Shown here piece by piece: positions 19,005-28,028 of a stretch of DNA of 36,548 nucleotides. The notes below the pieces were generated by a model. It was not told the DNA's origin. It searched no databases and saw only the letters and a program-made list of their open reading frames with translations. Both the position numbers and the translations under genes were made by a program. This stretch comes from a virus. The stretch spans positions 1 to 36,548 of the IMG/VR virus record IMGVR_UViG_3300030450_001980, one strand, 5' to 3'. Each line of letters begins with the position of its first letter. The first letter of the stretch is position 1.

Positions 19005-21970
19005 TAACTAATGCCTATGTCTGCACCTCTACGGATAGCATCTTTAATTTGTGGGATTGCCTCTTCTTCAATAAAATCTCGGCTCATTACATTTCCACTA
19101 AAAGTGACGTTCACTCCACTACTTGCTTGCCCAGTTCTATTCATCCTATTTAAGTTTTCAACACCTATAGACTCTACAGCTCTTCTATTAATAACATATT
19201 CTCCTTCTTGAGCCATTATAGGCACGTTATCTACACCGCTACTAATAGTTCCCCCAGAATTATACCCCTGCATTGGTATAAGGCCACCTGTTGCATAACC
19301 CTCAACTTCTCCGCCTTGATGTTTTATGTCCATTAACCCAAGCATTGCAGTACCTAAACCACCACTCCCTAGGTTTAATAACATTGCTATTATTTTAAAA
19401 AATCCAGTAGCGATGGCTTGAGCTGCAATCTGTTTCATAACTTGTGCAACATTATCTCCAAAAGTATCCCAAGTAATTTTATTTATTTTATCAAATTCTA
19501 CTAACGTTGCCACTATAGCACTATGCAATCCATTTAAAGCGTCTACTCCTATTTGTTCAAGAAAATCATATTCTTTGCCTACATTTTTCACGTTTTCTTT
19601 TAACTGGTCAGTAAGTTGTACTAATAACTCGTAAACTTCTTTTAAACTCTCATTTTCTTTAACTTGTTTTTCTAAGCTCTCCAACATTAAATCAAGCTGA
19701 ATAATATAATTTTCCAATACCTCTTTTTGACTAAGCATTGAAGATTCTAATTCAAAATTTGTGTCATTTAAAAACTTTACCACCTCTGTATACTCTCCCC
19801 ATTTTGGGGTTAACGCTGATATCTCTGCCGATAAAACTAAGATAGCATCTGCCGTAGCTTGATACCTTTTGTCAGTTACTTCCATTGTTTTAAAATGGTC
19901 TTCTAATTCCTTCTTCTCTTCTTTTTTTAATTGAATCTGAGTTTTTGTTGAATTGTTTAATTTTTTAACAGTTTTGTCTAGTTTTTTAATAGCTTGTTCT
20001 TCCTCTATAAACAAAACGTCTAGGCCTATATCTTTTAAACTTTTCAGTTGATTCTCTAAAACACCTATAGTGCTTTTAAACATTTCCTTATTTTTTTTAT
20101 ACTCTTCTCTTTCTATTCTACTCATTTTTGAAATGTCTGTGCTTTCCAGATAGTCAAGATATTTAACCCTAGCATCAAATAATTGTTTTTGAGCTTTTGT
20201 GTATGAGGACATTCCTGCTATATTACCTACTACTTCGTCATACATTTCTTGAGCTTCGGTTGCAAGTCTTGTAACCCTCTCCTCTTCTTCAAGTGCCTCA
20301 ATCAATAGGTATTTTTCCGCTAGAAGATTAGAAATTTGTTGAATCTGCTCTTTTGTAAGTTTTAATCCTTTTTCTTCAAAAGTGTATAGTAATTTTTTCG
20401 CCTCTAAAATCATACCAGAATTATCCCTTTCAAGCTTCATCATCGCTATTTCTTTTTTATAATTAGGAATTAAATCTGCTTTAATTTGCTCTTGCGCTCT
20501 TACCATTTCATTGTATTGGCTTTGCGCTTTTACTAAATCTTTATATAATTTATGCTCTCCATCAAGAAGGGCGTTATGGCGTTCTTCAAGAGTATTCATC
20601 CTTTCTTGCCCTGTAAGTCCATTAGCCGTATCAATATTTAGTTCTTTTTGAAGTTTGCTTAGTTTCTTTTGTATACTGTTCCTATCTTCTGCGTTTGACA
20701 TATTTGACATTGTAATAGCAAATCCCTTCTTTTGAAACTCTAGCTCTTTTTCAAGATTTTTCTCTGTTTTTGCCAATTCATCATTGTATTTTTTCCGAGC
20801 ATCTGTAAGAATTTTTTGAGTACCTGAAAAACTGTTGCTAACTTTTATAAGCTCTTTATCAAATTGTGTTAAAGTTTGAGTTGAAACCTTTACTGCTTTT
20901 GAAGATTGTTTTGATCCACCTGAAAGAGCTGCAAAAAAAGCAGATATAACTTCTAGCGCAGCAAAAGCTACAGTTGAAGCCATTAATATTTTAAAGCTTT
21001 TAGCTAGCGTTTTAGTAGCTACTGCCCCAGCGTTCATAGCTGTCACAGATTCCCACAGGCTTGCTCTGAATATTTTAAATCTTTTAGAAGCTAAAAGTGC
21101 GCCTATTGAAAGTGCTGTTATGCCATTTGCTAAATGTCTCGGATTAATTGTTTTTAAAAGTTCTCCAAAAGATGTAAGTGCTTGAATAAGAGGTTTTAAA
21201 GCTTCTCCTAAAACACTTCCTAATCCTTCTCCTAAGTCTCCCCAAGTATTGCCAAGTGCTTTTACAGCACCAGAATAAGTGTCTAACTCTGCTGCCGCTT
21301 GTCCTCCGTATTTTTCATTTAATTCTTCAAGTATGGCGGTCAGTCTTTCAGGCCCTTCAAGCCCTTCTTCTATTGTTATTCCATACCGACTTAAAGCATT
21401 AGTTGAACTAAATATAGATTTTGTTATAAGGTCTGTGGTTGTTACTAAGTCCATACCTCTTGCAGATGCCATATCTTGAGCGGCAGAAGCAACTTTTTCT
21501 ATAGCCTCTTCATTTTTTGTAAACGCCGCAACTTGCGACATTGCTTGAATGGTAACTTCATCCCCAAATACTGTAACTTTTTGTTGGGCTGATGCGTAAT
21601 TTAATAGTCTTTTTGAAGTAACTCCTAGAGCTTGAGATAGTTTTTTTTCAGCTAATTCTTGTTTTGCATATAAAGAAGTGAGCTTGCCTATTGTTTTCGA
21701 GTATCCTGTGGCAGCAAAAGCGGCTAATAAAAGAGTGTTTCTGTATTTTGCTATAATTCCCTGTAGCTTCGCAAACATTTTGCCTTGTTTTCCAAGAGCA
21801 TCTGTGTTTTTAGGGACACGCATACCAAATTCTTTTTGAGCATCTACAACTTTCTTAGTACTGTTTTCAAGCGTTTTTTGAGCTTTAGCCAAGCTTAATA
21901 TTGCTTTTTCTAAACTTTTATTACCTACAGCTTTAAATTTAATTTGTATTGTTTCTTGACCTTGCGGCAT
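19004..21970 (-). CDS. Tail tape measure protein
   Basis: A 988-residue protein. The N-terminus (SLEKAILSLAKAQKTLENST) and residues about 110-260 (VTVFGDEVTIQAMSQVAAF, LITKSIFSSTNALSRYGITI, AAELDTYSGAVKALGNTWGD) match tape-measure proteins. Long coiled coils fill the middle, hydrophobic helices occur near 280-350 and 860-890, and the C-terminus has GGVEGYATGGLIPMQG-type and AQEGEYVINRRAVE motifs. At this length a tail of roughly 150 nm would follow from the usual 0.15 nm per residue. It overlaps the chaperone gene by 32 bp. Confidence 0.88.
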   Translation of the reverse strand: MPQGQETIQIKFKAVGNKSLEKAILSLAKAQKTLENSTKKVVDAQKEFGMRVPKNTDALGKQGKMFAKLQGIIAKYRNTLLLAAFAATGYSKTIGKLTSLYAKQELAEKKLSQALGVTSKRLLNYASAQQKVTVFGDEVTIQAMSQVAAFTKNEEAIEKVASAAQDMASARGMDLVTTTDLITKSIFSSTNALSRYGITIEEGLEGPERLTAILEELNEKYGGQAAAELDTYSGAVKALGNTWGDLGEGLGSVLGEALKPLIQALTSFGELLKTINPRHLANGITALSIGALLASKRFKIFRASLWESVTAMNAGAVATKTLAKSFKILMASTVAFAALEVISAFFAALSGGSKQSSKAVKVSTQTLTQFDKELIKVSNSFSGTQKILTDARKKYNDELAKTEKNLEKELEFQKKGFAITMSNMSNAEDRNSIQKKLSKLQKELNIDTANGLTGQERMNTLEERHNALLDGEHKLYKDLVKAQSQYNEMVRAQEQIKADLIPNYKKEIAMMKLERDNSGMILEAKKLLYTFEEKGLKLTKEQIQQISNLLAEKYLLIEALEEEERVTRLATEAQEMYDEVVGNIAGMSSYTKAQKQLFDARVKYLDYLESTDISKMSRIEREEYKKNKEMFKSTIGVLENQLKSLKDIGLDVLFIEEEQAIKKLDKTVKKLNNSTKTQIQLKKEEKKELEDHFKTMEVTDKRYQATADAILVLSAEISALTPKWGEYTEVVKFLNDTNFELESSMLSQKEVLENYIIQLDLMLESLEKQVKENESLKEVYELLVQLTDQLKENVKNVGKEYDFLEQIGVDALNGLHSAIVATLVEFDKINKITWDTFGDNVAQVMKQIAAQAIATGFFKIIAMLLNLGSGGLGTAMLGLMDIKHQGGEVEGYATGGLIPMQGYNSGGTISSGVDNVPIMAQEGEYVINRRAVESIGVENLNRMNRTGQASSGVNVTFSGNVMSRDFIEEEAIPQIKDAIRRGADIGIS

Positions 21971-22370
21971 CTATATCCCTTTTTTCTTTTTTAGCTAGTG
22001 CGGTTTTTATTAAAAAAGATGTTGCAACCCATTTGTATGGCTGATCTCCATAACTTCCCTTAAATGGTTTAACTCCAAACTTTTCACAATATATATACCT
22101 TTCAATATCCCTAAGTATACTTTTATCCATTAATATATTTGGGCAGCCAAAGAAAGGAAGTTGACTTATAACTGAATTTGCTATATCAAAATCCTTTCCT
22201 TGCTCTTCATTGACTTCTTTAGTTTCTTGAACAATTAAATCAATGATATCCCAAACATCTTCTTTAGACTTAAAGGTTTTCTCTTGTCTCTTTCCATCTA
22301 TTAAAACTGGAGATACAGCTTTATAGGGAAAGCTATGGTAATTGCAGCCCCCACAAGGACTACCAAGCAC
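21939..22370 (-). CDS. Tail assembly chaperone, downstream (T-like) part
   Basis: A 143-residue frame from GTG 22370; it has no good ribosome site and is open further upstream in the -1 frame through the G7 run of the preceding gene, so it is probably made as a fusion of about 244 residues by frameshifting. The protein has SPCGGCNYHSFPYK, then acidic helices and a WVATSFLIKTALAKKE end. Gp13/GpT-like second chaperones load onto the tape measure before tail-tube assembly. It lies directly before the tape-measure gene as expected. Confidence 0.65.
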   Translation of the reverse strand: MLGSPCGGCNYHSFPYKAVSPVLIDGKRQEKTFKSKEDVWDIIDLIVQETKEVNEEQGKDFDIANSVISQLPFFGCPNILMDKSILRDIERYIYCEKFGVKPFKGSYGDQPYKWVATSFLIKTALAKKEKRDIDAARSRNNTN

Positions 22371-22378
22371 ATTAAATT

Positions 22379-22672
22379 CTACTTGGAGGGCTTTTCTTCC
22401 CCCCCTAACATTTCTTTTTGCATTGCTGCAAATATTGCAGTTTTATCTGCAAATGTTAGAGTTTTTAAGAATTTGTCAGAAGTGTCCCCATCAACGCCTA
22501 TTCTAATAAATTTAGTCATCGTTGAGTGAGGAGCTTCCATACCACCTATTCCACCTTTTTCGTCTGTGGTAAATTTACAAGCATCAAGAAGCTCATCTTT
22601 TTCATCGATTGATAGCTCTTTCAACTTTACACTTTTACCATTTCCTAACTTTACATTCTCCATTTTAATCAT
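22379..22672 (-). CDS. Tail assembly chaperone, upstream (G-like) part
   Basis: A 97-residue protein (KLGNGKSVKLKELSIDEKDE, TMTKFIRIGVDGDTSD, TLTFADKTAIFAAM), mostly helical and acidic, placed between the major tail protein and the tape measure, where siphoviruses encode their G chaperone. It ends MLGGEEKPSK; the Gly-Gly codons form a seven-G run where ribosomes may slip into the next frame. Confidence 0.7.
   Translation of the reverse strand: MIKMENVKLGNGKSVKLKELSIDEKDELLDACKFTTDEKGGIGGMEAPHSTMTKFIRIGVDGDTSDKFLKTLTFADKTAIFAAMQKEMLGGEEKPSK
22399..22405 (-). other. Probable -1 frameshift site (G7)
   Basis: On the minus strand, codons 90-91 of the G-like gene and the next base read TTA-GGG-GGG-GAA. 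A tRNA on the second GGG can re-pair perfectly one base back; the -1 frame then stays open to the stop at 21939. The product would be 91 + 153 residues. No pseudoknot is obvious to me downstream. Confidence 0.6.
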
Positions 22673-22691
22673 CCTCTTGTTTGTTTATTTA

Positions 22692-23711
22692 TTAAGCTAA
22701 GTCAAATGTAATAATATCATTTCCAACATTAACTGCTTTACCTTCAATATCAAGCATCATTATATCTCCCTCGCTAAGAGAAGCATTTGTCAAAACTCCT
22801 GCCCCAATAGCTATAGAACAATTAGTAGCGCTAGCTTGCGTCATTGTAAAAAAGTCTGCTGCGTCAACTCCTATTGATCCTTGAGTGTTAAAATTATTAA
22901 GCAATGGCCTTGTAGCCGAATCATACTTAACTTGAGCTGAACAAGTAACTGCCAACTCTGGGCCTCTAGCAAAAGCAGCGTACCCTGTAGCAGCTACACC
23001 TGAATATACAGCAGGACTATCTATAGTTACACTAAAAGAACTTAATATTGTGCTTGCTATACTATTTATTGTTGTAGCTCCTGTTAGTGTAGATATTGAT
23101 ATAGGAGCTGCCGAATAAACTGTACCCGCTTCAGTTGCTGTGTTGTTTGTTATAGGTTTGCAACCAGTTGATATTGTAGCAGACCATTTATACAAACCAC
23201 CTTCAGCTCCTGCTTCAGCAGATATAGTAAAATTAGTACATAAACACCCAACTAAAACAATGTTATACCCATCAGTAGTATCAGGTGGAGCTAACACCAA
23301 TGTAAACGTCTTATTAGCTTCCGTTCCACTACCATAAAGACCCGACACAGTTGTGCTAGCAGTTGGAATAGCTACATCAGCTACAGTTGATTGTAAATTC
23401 ACCCCACAAACACTTTGCATTAATAATATATGCCCTGTATCGTTATGATAAGTCCCAGATAACGACACTTCTGTTGATCTTATAACATCATCTTGGAAAA
23501 AATCATTTGTATGCAAAACTCTACCTACGCTTGACCTAACATCTAAATTTTGGTTAGGAGTAATAGATGGAAAACTCACAGAGTCTACATCTAATTGTAA
23601 CATTCCTGATGTTATAGCGGGGGCATCTAATGCTCCTGCGTTATTACCTGTATCTGTTTCTTCTATTACCCAAGCCTTAAAATCTCTTGGTGAAAATGCT
23701 GCATTAGCCAT
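22692..23711 (-). CDS. Major tail (tube) protein
   Basis: A 339-residue protein with low charge and many Ser, Thr, Ala and Gly residues. The N-terminus (AFSPRDFKAWVIEETDTG) and repeated beta-type segments (VSLSGTYHNDTGHILLMQSV, TFTLVLAPPDTTDGYNIVLV, GLYKWSATISTGCKPI, STILSSFSVTIDSPAVY) resemble tail-tube proteins, and the position between tail terminator and chaperones supports this. It is long for a tube protein, so it may carry a surface domain. Confidence 0.72.
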   Translation of the reverse strand: MANAAFSPRDFKAWVIEETDTGNNAGALDAPAITSGMLQLDVDSVSFPSITPNQNLDVRSSVGRVLHTNDFFQDDVIRSTEVSLSGTYHNDTGHILLMQSVCGVNLQSTVADVAIPTASTTVSGLYGSGTEANKTFTLVLAPPDTTDGYNIVLVGCLCTNFTISAEAGAEGGLYKWSATISTGCKPITNNTATEAGTVYSAAPISISTLTGATTINSIASTILSSFSVTIDSPAVYSGVAATGYAAFARGPELAVTCSAQVKYDSATRPLLNNFNTQGSIGVDAADFFTMTQASATNCSIAIGAGVLTNASLSEGDIMMLDIEGKAVNVGNDIITFDLA

Positions 23712-23893
23712 TATTTGCCTCCTTTTTTATTAGAGGCAGTTTTTACTTCCTCTACTTTATCTATTATTAATTTAGGAACTACATCTAGCTCCACTTGTTT
23801 CCCTTGATTCAAAGCAGTCCAATTATCTAGGTCTAACCCACAATAATTTTGATTTGATGACAACTTTTCACCACTTTTTAATTTCACTTTCAT
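23711..23893 (-). CDS. Hypothetical 60-aa protein in the tail module
   Basis: ATG at 23893 follows AGGAGGG with proper spacing; an ATG at 23941 in the same frame is inside the previous gene and less likely. The product (KVKLKSGEKLSSNQNYCGLD, VVPKLIIDKVEEVK) is a short beta/helix protein of a kind often found next to the tube gene. Its stop overlaps the tube-gene start region by one base. Function unknown. Confidence 0.55.
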   Translation of the reverse strand: MKVKLKSGEKLSSNQNYCGLDLDNWTALNQGKQVELDVVPKLIIDKVEEVKTASNKKGGK

Positions 23894-23901
23894 AATCCCT
23901 C

Positions 23902-24336
23902 CTATGAGATATTTCCTGTGTGTTGACCTTTCCATTCCCATTGAACCACATATACTCCAGACTCCTCATCGGGGTTTAATTGCGTTGTTTCCATTCTGCA
24001 ATTATATAAGTTACTACTATCTGCTAATGTAACAGATGTATTATCGTGTATTAGTGCTTCAATTCTTGATACATATCTTAAAACGTGATCTAATGCTGTC
24101 TTCTTTAAATTATGTTCAGCAAAATAATAAAACACGCTAATTGTAAATTCTCTCGACTCGGAAGAGACATTATATTCTAGCATCTCACTTCCTATGGGGT
24201 CTAAACGTATAAACTGAGTCCCTTCATTGCCTTCATTCCCAACATATACTGGCAATGTACCTTTAAACTCTGTACGCAAGACACTTCTTAGCTTGTCAAG
24301 AATATTCTTCCAATTATTTGTAAATGTTACTGGCAT
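23902..24336 (-). CDS. Tail terminator / completion protein
   Basis: A 144-residue protein. WKNILDKLRSVLRTEF, a beta-rich centre (FTISVFYYFAE) with HVLRYVSRIEALIHD, and VYVVQWEWKGQ at the end match the small alpha/beta tail-terminator (gpU-like) or neck proteins that cap the tail. It follows the connector gene directly (one-base overlap). Confidence 0.6.
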   Translation of the reverse strand: MPVTFTNNWKNILDKLRSVLRTEFKGTLPVYVGNEGNEGTQFIRLDPIGSEMLEYNVSSESREFTISVFYYFAEHNLKKTALDHVLRYVSRIEALIHDNTSVTLADSSNLYNCRMETTQLNPDEESGVYVVQWEWKGQHTGNIS

Positions 24337-25322
24337 TATTTATAGTACCTTCTAGTAGGTGTTCCTGTTCTTGTTAATTTAATACTTTTCATGTCAGATG
24401 TGTCTACATATTCTTGTCTGCCTGTTACCTCAATTTCCCATTCGTTAGTTGCAGTAGCTACAGAGGTTTTAGACTCCCCTCCAAATCTTATTTGCAATCC
24501 ACCTGCAAGAGCCTGATAGTCTCCATTAATTTTTTCGGCAGTAACAACTTGACTGCCCTGCTGATTGCCTAGCTTATCGCCATCTTTAACCCAAACAGAA
24601 TAAGTGGCTGTTCCATCCATTACTCCGCCAGTTTCAATTTTAACTCTAATAAGGTCAAAGGTTCCAGAATACTCACCTCTAGTATCTACAGGCCTTACAG
24701 AGCCATCTGTATAACTTACGTCTCTTATAACTCCTTGAGAAGCATCTGACGTGTTTTGCCAAGACAATGCTGCTTTACCTTCATTTAATAGATCTATATT
24801 TCTTTCTGCTTCTTCCATAAATGATTCGGCTATGGGTGAATTATGATCTTTTGTTCTCATCATAAAACAAGCAGCAATTAAACCAACAGTCCTAACTACC
24901 ATATAATCATAGTTTCCAGACTTATCTTTTAATTGATTTTTAGGTAAAGAAGGATCAACTCTTGAGTCAAAGTATCGGCTTGCATCTGCTCTATATTGAG
25001 TTACCATACCTACAAACTCTTCTCCTCCTTCCATTAATTTGTCTAATGGGGTGCTGGCTGAAAAATAATAACATACATCTTCAGCAGAGTTATAAAACCA
25101 CTCTCCTTCAACATTTAAATCAGTATGTGCAGACTGAGCAGGCCCTAAATCTTCTCCATCGACAAATAATTGAGATACGTGACCACTATCGTGAGCAGCA
25201 TACTTATTGCTTGTAGTTGTTTCTACCCATCCATAAATAGGGGATTTCTGATCAAACTCATCTAACTGAGGAAATATTCTTTTAAGTTGTTTGTGAGTTA
25301 TATATGTTGGTGCTGTTGCCAT
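24336..25322 (-). CDS. Head-tail connector-like protein, enlarged
   Basis: The first 200 residues begin with YITHKQLKRIFPQLDEFDQK, as in gp6/DUF1320-type head-tail adaptors, and end in helices (VGLIAACFMMRTKDHNSPIA, FMEEAERNIDLLNEGKAAL). Residues about 205-328 form a beta-rich extra domain (GTFDLIRVKIETGGVMDGTA, WEIEVTGRQEYVD). Typical adaptors have 100-150 residues, so this is a fusion or enlarged form. It would sit at the ring below the portal. Confidence 0.6.
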   Translation of the reverse strand: MATAPTYITHKQLKRIFPQLDEFDQKSPIYGWVETTTSNKYAAHDSGHVSQLFVDGEDLGPAQSAHTDLNVEGEWFYNSAEDVCYYFSASTPLDKLMEGGEEFVGMVTQYRADASRYFDSRVDPSLPKNQLKDKSGNYDYMVVRTVGLIAACFMMRTKDHNSPIAESFMEEAERNIDLLNEGKAALSWQNTSDASQGVIRDVSYTDGSVRPVDTRGEYSGTFDLIRVKIETGGVMDGTATYSVWVKDGDKLGNQQGSQVVTAEKINGDYQALAGGLQIRFGGESKTSVATATNEWEIEVTGRQEYVDTSDMKSIKLTRTGTPTRRYYK

Positions 25323-25332
25323 TTAATCTCCC

Positions 25333-25626
25333 CTATAATCCAATTTTTTTTAAATTATTTTTAATTTTGTCTTCCAATTTATCTTTTTCTTTTTCTACCT
25401 TATCTTCTAATACTTTCTTTTTTTCTTCAATATTCTCTTTGATCTCTTCTTTTTTGGTGTCGATTTTTTCCTGTACTTCCTGTTTAACTTCTTCAACTTT
25501 TTCCTTAACCTCCTCTTCTGCTTTATTGAGTATTACCTCAAAATCTACAAGATTAATAACTATGCCTATAATAACCCCTATAGATATAACTATTATAGAA
25601 TATATTTTTATCAACTTTTTATTCAT
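25333..25626 (-). CDS. Membrane-anchored charged-helix protein
   Basis: ATG 25626 overlaps the upstream stop (TAATG); an in-frame ATG at 25659 lies inside the previous gene. The 97-residue product has a hydrophobic helix at residues 4-26 (IYSIIVISIGVIIGIVIN) followed by about 65 residues nearly all Glu, Lys and hydrophobics (AEEEVKEKVEEVKQEVQEK and more), a long coiled coil or single alpha-helix. Inner-membrane spanins and phage membrane tethers have this layout. It lies between two structural genes. No family recognised. Confidence 0.6.
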   Translation of the reverse strand: MNKKLIKIYSIIVISIGVIIGIVINLVDFEVILNKAEEEVKEKVEEVKQEVQEKIDTKKEEIKENIEEKKKVLEDKVEKEKDKLEDKIKNNLKKIGL

Positions 25627-27245
25627 TAATAAGTCCTTAATGCAACAGATCCATTCCATTTTTGGCTTGGAGTGTTTACATAGATATCTGTCAATGAGTT
25701 AATTCTTTCGTCTGTACTTTCTGTTAACTTACCAGAAAAAGCTGATGTGTGTACAGCACTATAAACAAACTCTGCATTAACTGGTGCATTTCTAAACTCA
25801 ATAGCACCTGTTTCGTAATTTATAATACCATTTGCTCTGCCCATTAAATTACCTTTTCCATCATCATAGCAAAAGAATGCTGAGTTAGGTATTTGCTCAT
25901 ATGTTATTTTATCGTAGGACACATCATCAGGCAACTTTGCTGCAACTGGGGCATCTAAATTACCAGAAGCAGGTATTCTTCCATTGGCTGCGGCATCAAT
26001 AAATGTATCAGAATCCCCTGTATCTTCAAGAAGTATAGCAGAAGTTGAAAGATGTGATCCTGAAGTAAATCTTATGTCTCCATTTACTATTCCAACGTGA
26101 ACTTTCTTTTCAAAAAGATTTCCTGCTGTATAAAATTGAGCATCTAATGCAGCCTGTATTTTAGCTATAACACCATTAGTTCCTCCAAAATTAACATTAG
26201 ATGAGTCTAATGTAAATGTTAAATCTTGGAATTTTGTGCCACCATCTACTGTAATATCAAGCTTTAAAGTTTCTCCTGCTGTTAATCCAGAATTAGTACT
26301 TCCAGTAATTCCAGTTAGCCCTAGCTCTTGATATCCTGGCTCATAAAATTTAATAGCAACAGAGCCAGGAACAATTCCTTGAACTCCGCTGTTTGCTCTT
26401 CCAGTTGCAAAAAAGTTATTAGATTTAAATTTTCCACCTGCATCTGTTTGAGCAACACTAAATTTGTCAAAGTCGTGATAGGCATTAAAAAAAGGTAATT
26501 CAATCTGAGTATTGTCAGCGTGAGTAGCTGCAGTAGAGCCGTGAACCCCTCTTTTTACAGTAAGTTGAGCTTCTGTACCAGTATTTGCCGCTATTGCTGT
26601 CACTTCCAATATTTCATTTTCAATTCTTATTAAGTCTCCTACCCTAAAAAATCCAACTGCTGCGGCTGGAGAGCCTCCGTTATCATCTACATTAAAAGTT
26701 GTAGCTGTTGTTCCTGAAGCCAAACCTGCACCGTCTATATAAGCACTAACACTACTTTTTAAAATCTTTGTGCCACTTTCCAACCCATCATCTGTTAACC
26801 ATTTATTATCAATGGCAGTTCCTAACATTTGAACTTTAGATTCAGTTCCATCTGTTTCTCCAGTCCTTATAACAGACCTAATAGGTGGAGAAAATGTTTC
26901 ACCTGGCATTATCATAGTGTGAAGATACTCAAATCTTCCTTCGGCACTACCTGCGTCTGCTGTCGCACTTGTCCACTCTCTATAACCACTCATAACCATA
27001 ATAGGAACTCTGCCCTTATTTTCAACCTCTACTGCTTTAGGAATTGGCTCACCTGTAGAAGTTGAAGACTCGCTCCCTGATATTGATAATAATTGGTCTG
27101 ATGTCGTAGCATTATATTTTACTGATTTTGTTTTTTCCAATATTGGCTTTCTAGATCTACCATTTCTAACCCCTGATAATCTGCCACCTGCAAAGCCTGC
27201 TGTTGTATCCCCACCTGGCCCCCCTCCTGTATATCCTTCTGCCAT
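25626..27245 (-). CDS. Virion structural protein, 539 aa
   Basis: A Gly/Thr/Ser/Asp-rich protein. The N-terminus is disordered (TGGGPGGDTTAGFAGGRLSG), then beta-rich segments (VEVENKGRVPIMVMSGYREW, LIRIENEILEVTAI with LTVKRGVHGSTAA) and a late segment with TYEQIPNSAFFCYDDGKG and INYETGAIEFRNAP. The LTVKRG-GSTAA-H motif is common in phage structural and fibre proteins. It is probably a head-decoration, fibre or tail-associated protein. Confidence 0.6.
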   Translation of the reverse strand: MAEGYTGGGPGGDTTAGFAGGRLSGVRNGRSRKPILEKTKSVKYNATTSDQLLSISGSESSTSTGEPIPKAVEVENKGRVPIMVMSGYREWTSATADAGSAEGRFEYLHTMIMPGETFSPPIRSVIRTGETDGTESKVQMLGTAIDNKWLTDDGLESGTKILKSSVSAYIDGAGLASGTTATTFNVDDNGGSPAAAVGFFRVGDLIRIENEILEVTAIAANTGTEAQLTVKRGVHGSTAATHADNTQIELPFFNAYHDFDKFSVAQTDAGGKFKSNNFFATGRANSGVQGIVPGSVAIKFYEPGYQELGLTGITGSTNSGLTAGETLKLDITVDGGTKFQDLTFTLDSSNVNFGGTNGVIAKIQAALDAQFYTAGNLFEKKVHVGIVNGDIRFTSGSHLSTSAILLEDTGDSDTFIDAAANGRIPASGNLDAPVAAKLPDDVSYDKITYEQIPNSAFFCYDDGKGNLMGRANGIINYETGAIEFRNAPVNAEFVYSAVHTSAFSGKLTESTDERINSLTDIYVNTPSQKWNGSVALRTY

Positions 27246-27258
27246 AATTTTTCTCCTT

Positions 27259-28020
27259 TTATCTTAAATGATATCTTACTAGGGCATTGACACTATAATC
27301 ACTACTTGTGCCATCGCCTTCTATTGTTAACGCTAAATAATTACCTGCATCGACATTTGCCGATTGTATGTCTAAAGGTATTCTGTAGAATTGCTCATAA
27401 CCTGAAGTTGTTGTAAACGAACTTTGGTCAGCCACTATAGTAGTACTGCTCCACTCATCTATAGTCGTAGAATCGCCTGTTGCTAAATTACATAAATGAA
27501 AATTTAAAGAATCTCCTGTTGCTGCAGTTCCTCCTACTAATATGTTGACAGAATCTACTGTTATATTTGTATCTACATAATGTAAAAAATGAACCCAATC
27601 ATCCCCATTATTATTTATGGCTGGAGCTGCAGGGTCTGCTGAATTTCCAAATGTTATATTTCCCGACACATCAGGATTAATGGATACCCCAATATGAGTA
27701 CCAGAGTCTATGTCAATGCTTTTTGCTATAAATCTTAAATACTGAGTATTGATTGATTTTTGTGTTACATTTGCGCTAACTAAGCTGTTAGTGCCGTCAA
27801 CTTTAAGCAATGCATCTCCACTTTGGTTTTGAATAACTACAGTTGATGTAGAGTTGGCAGAAGGCCTTACTGTAATTTTATTAGTACCTAATGCTAGACA
27901 ACTACTTGTACCGTCTCCATCTTTTACTGTTTTACCTGCTGCAGTTATTCCTGAATTAGAATTGTCAAGATGCAATAGATCTTTATATGTATTTGCTACT
28001 GTTTTATTTGTTAAGCTCAT
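27259..28020 (-). CDS. Fibre-like structural protein, 253 aa
   Basis: The N-terminus SLTNKTVANTYKDLLHLDNS followed by GITAAGKTVKDGDGT is a segment I know from many marine-phage fibre or appendage proteins. The rest is beta-rich (TSTVVIQNQSGDALLKVDG; FYRIPLDIQSANVDAGN) with a carbohydrate-binding-like end. It is probably a virion appendage. AGGAGA lies before the ATG. Confidence 0.6.
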   Translation of the reverse strand: MSLTNKTVANTYKDLLHLDNSNSGITAAGKTVKDGDGTSSCLALGTNKITVRPSANSTSTVVIQNQSGDALLKVDGTNSLVSANVTQKSINTQYLRFIAKSIDIDSGTHIGVSINPDVSGNITFGNSADPAAPAINNNGDDWVHFLHYVDTNITVDSVNILVGGTAATGDSLNFHLCNLATGDSTTIDEWSSTTIVADQSSFTTTSGYEQFYRIPLDIQSANVDAGNYLALTIEGDGTSSDYSVNALVRYHLR

Positions 28021-28028
28021 TCATTCTC

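Noticed and set aside
25304-25702. 132-codon plus-strand frame rich in Ser, Phe and Leu
   Set aside because: It is the complement of the Lys/Glu-rich helix gene at 25333-25626 and has no ribosome site.
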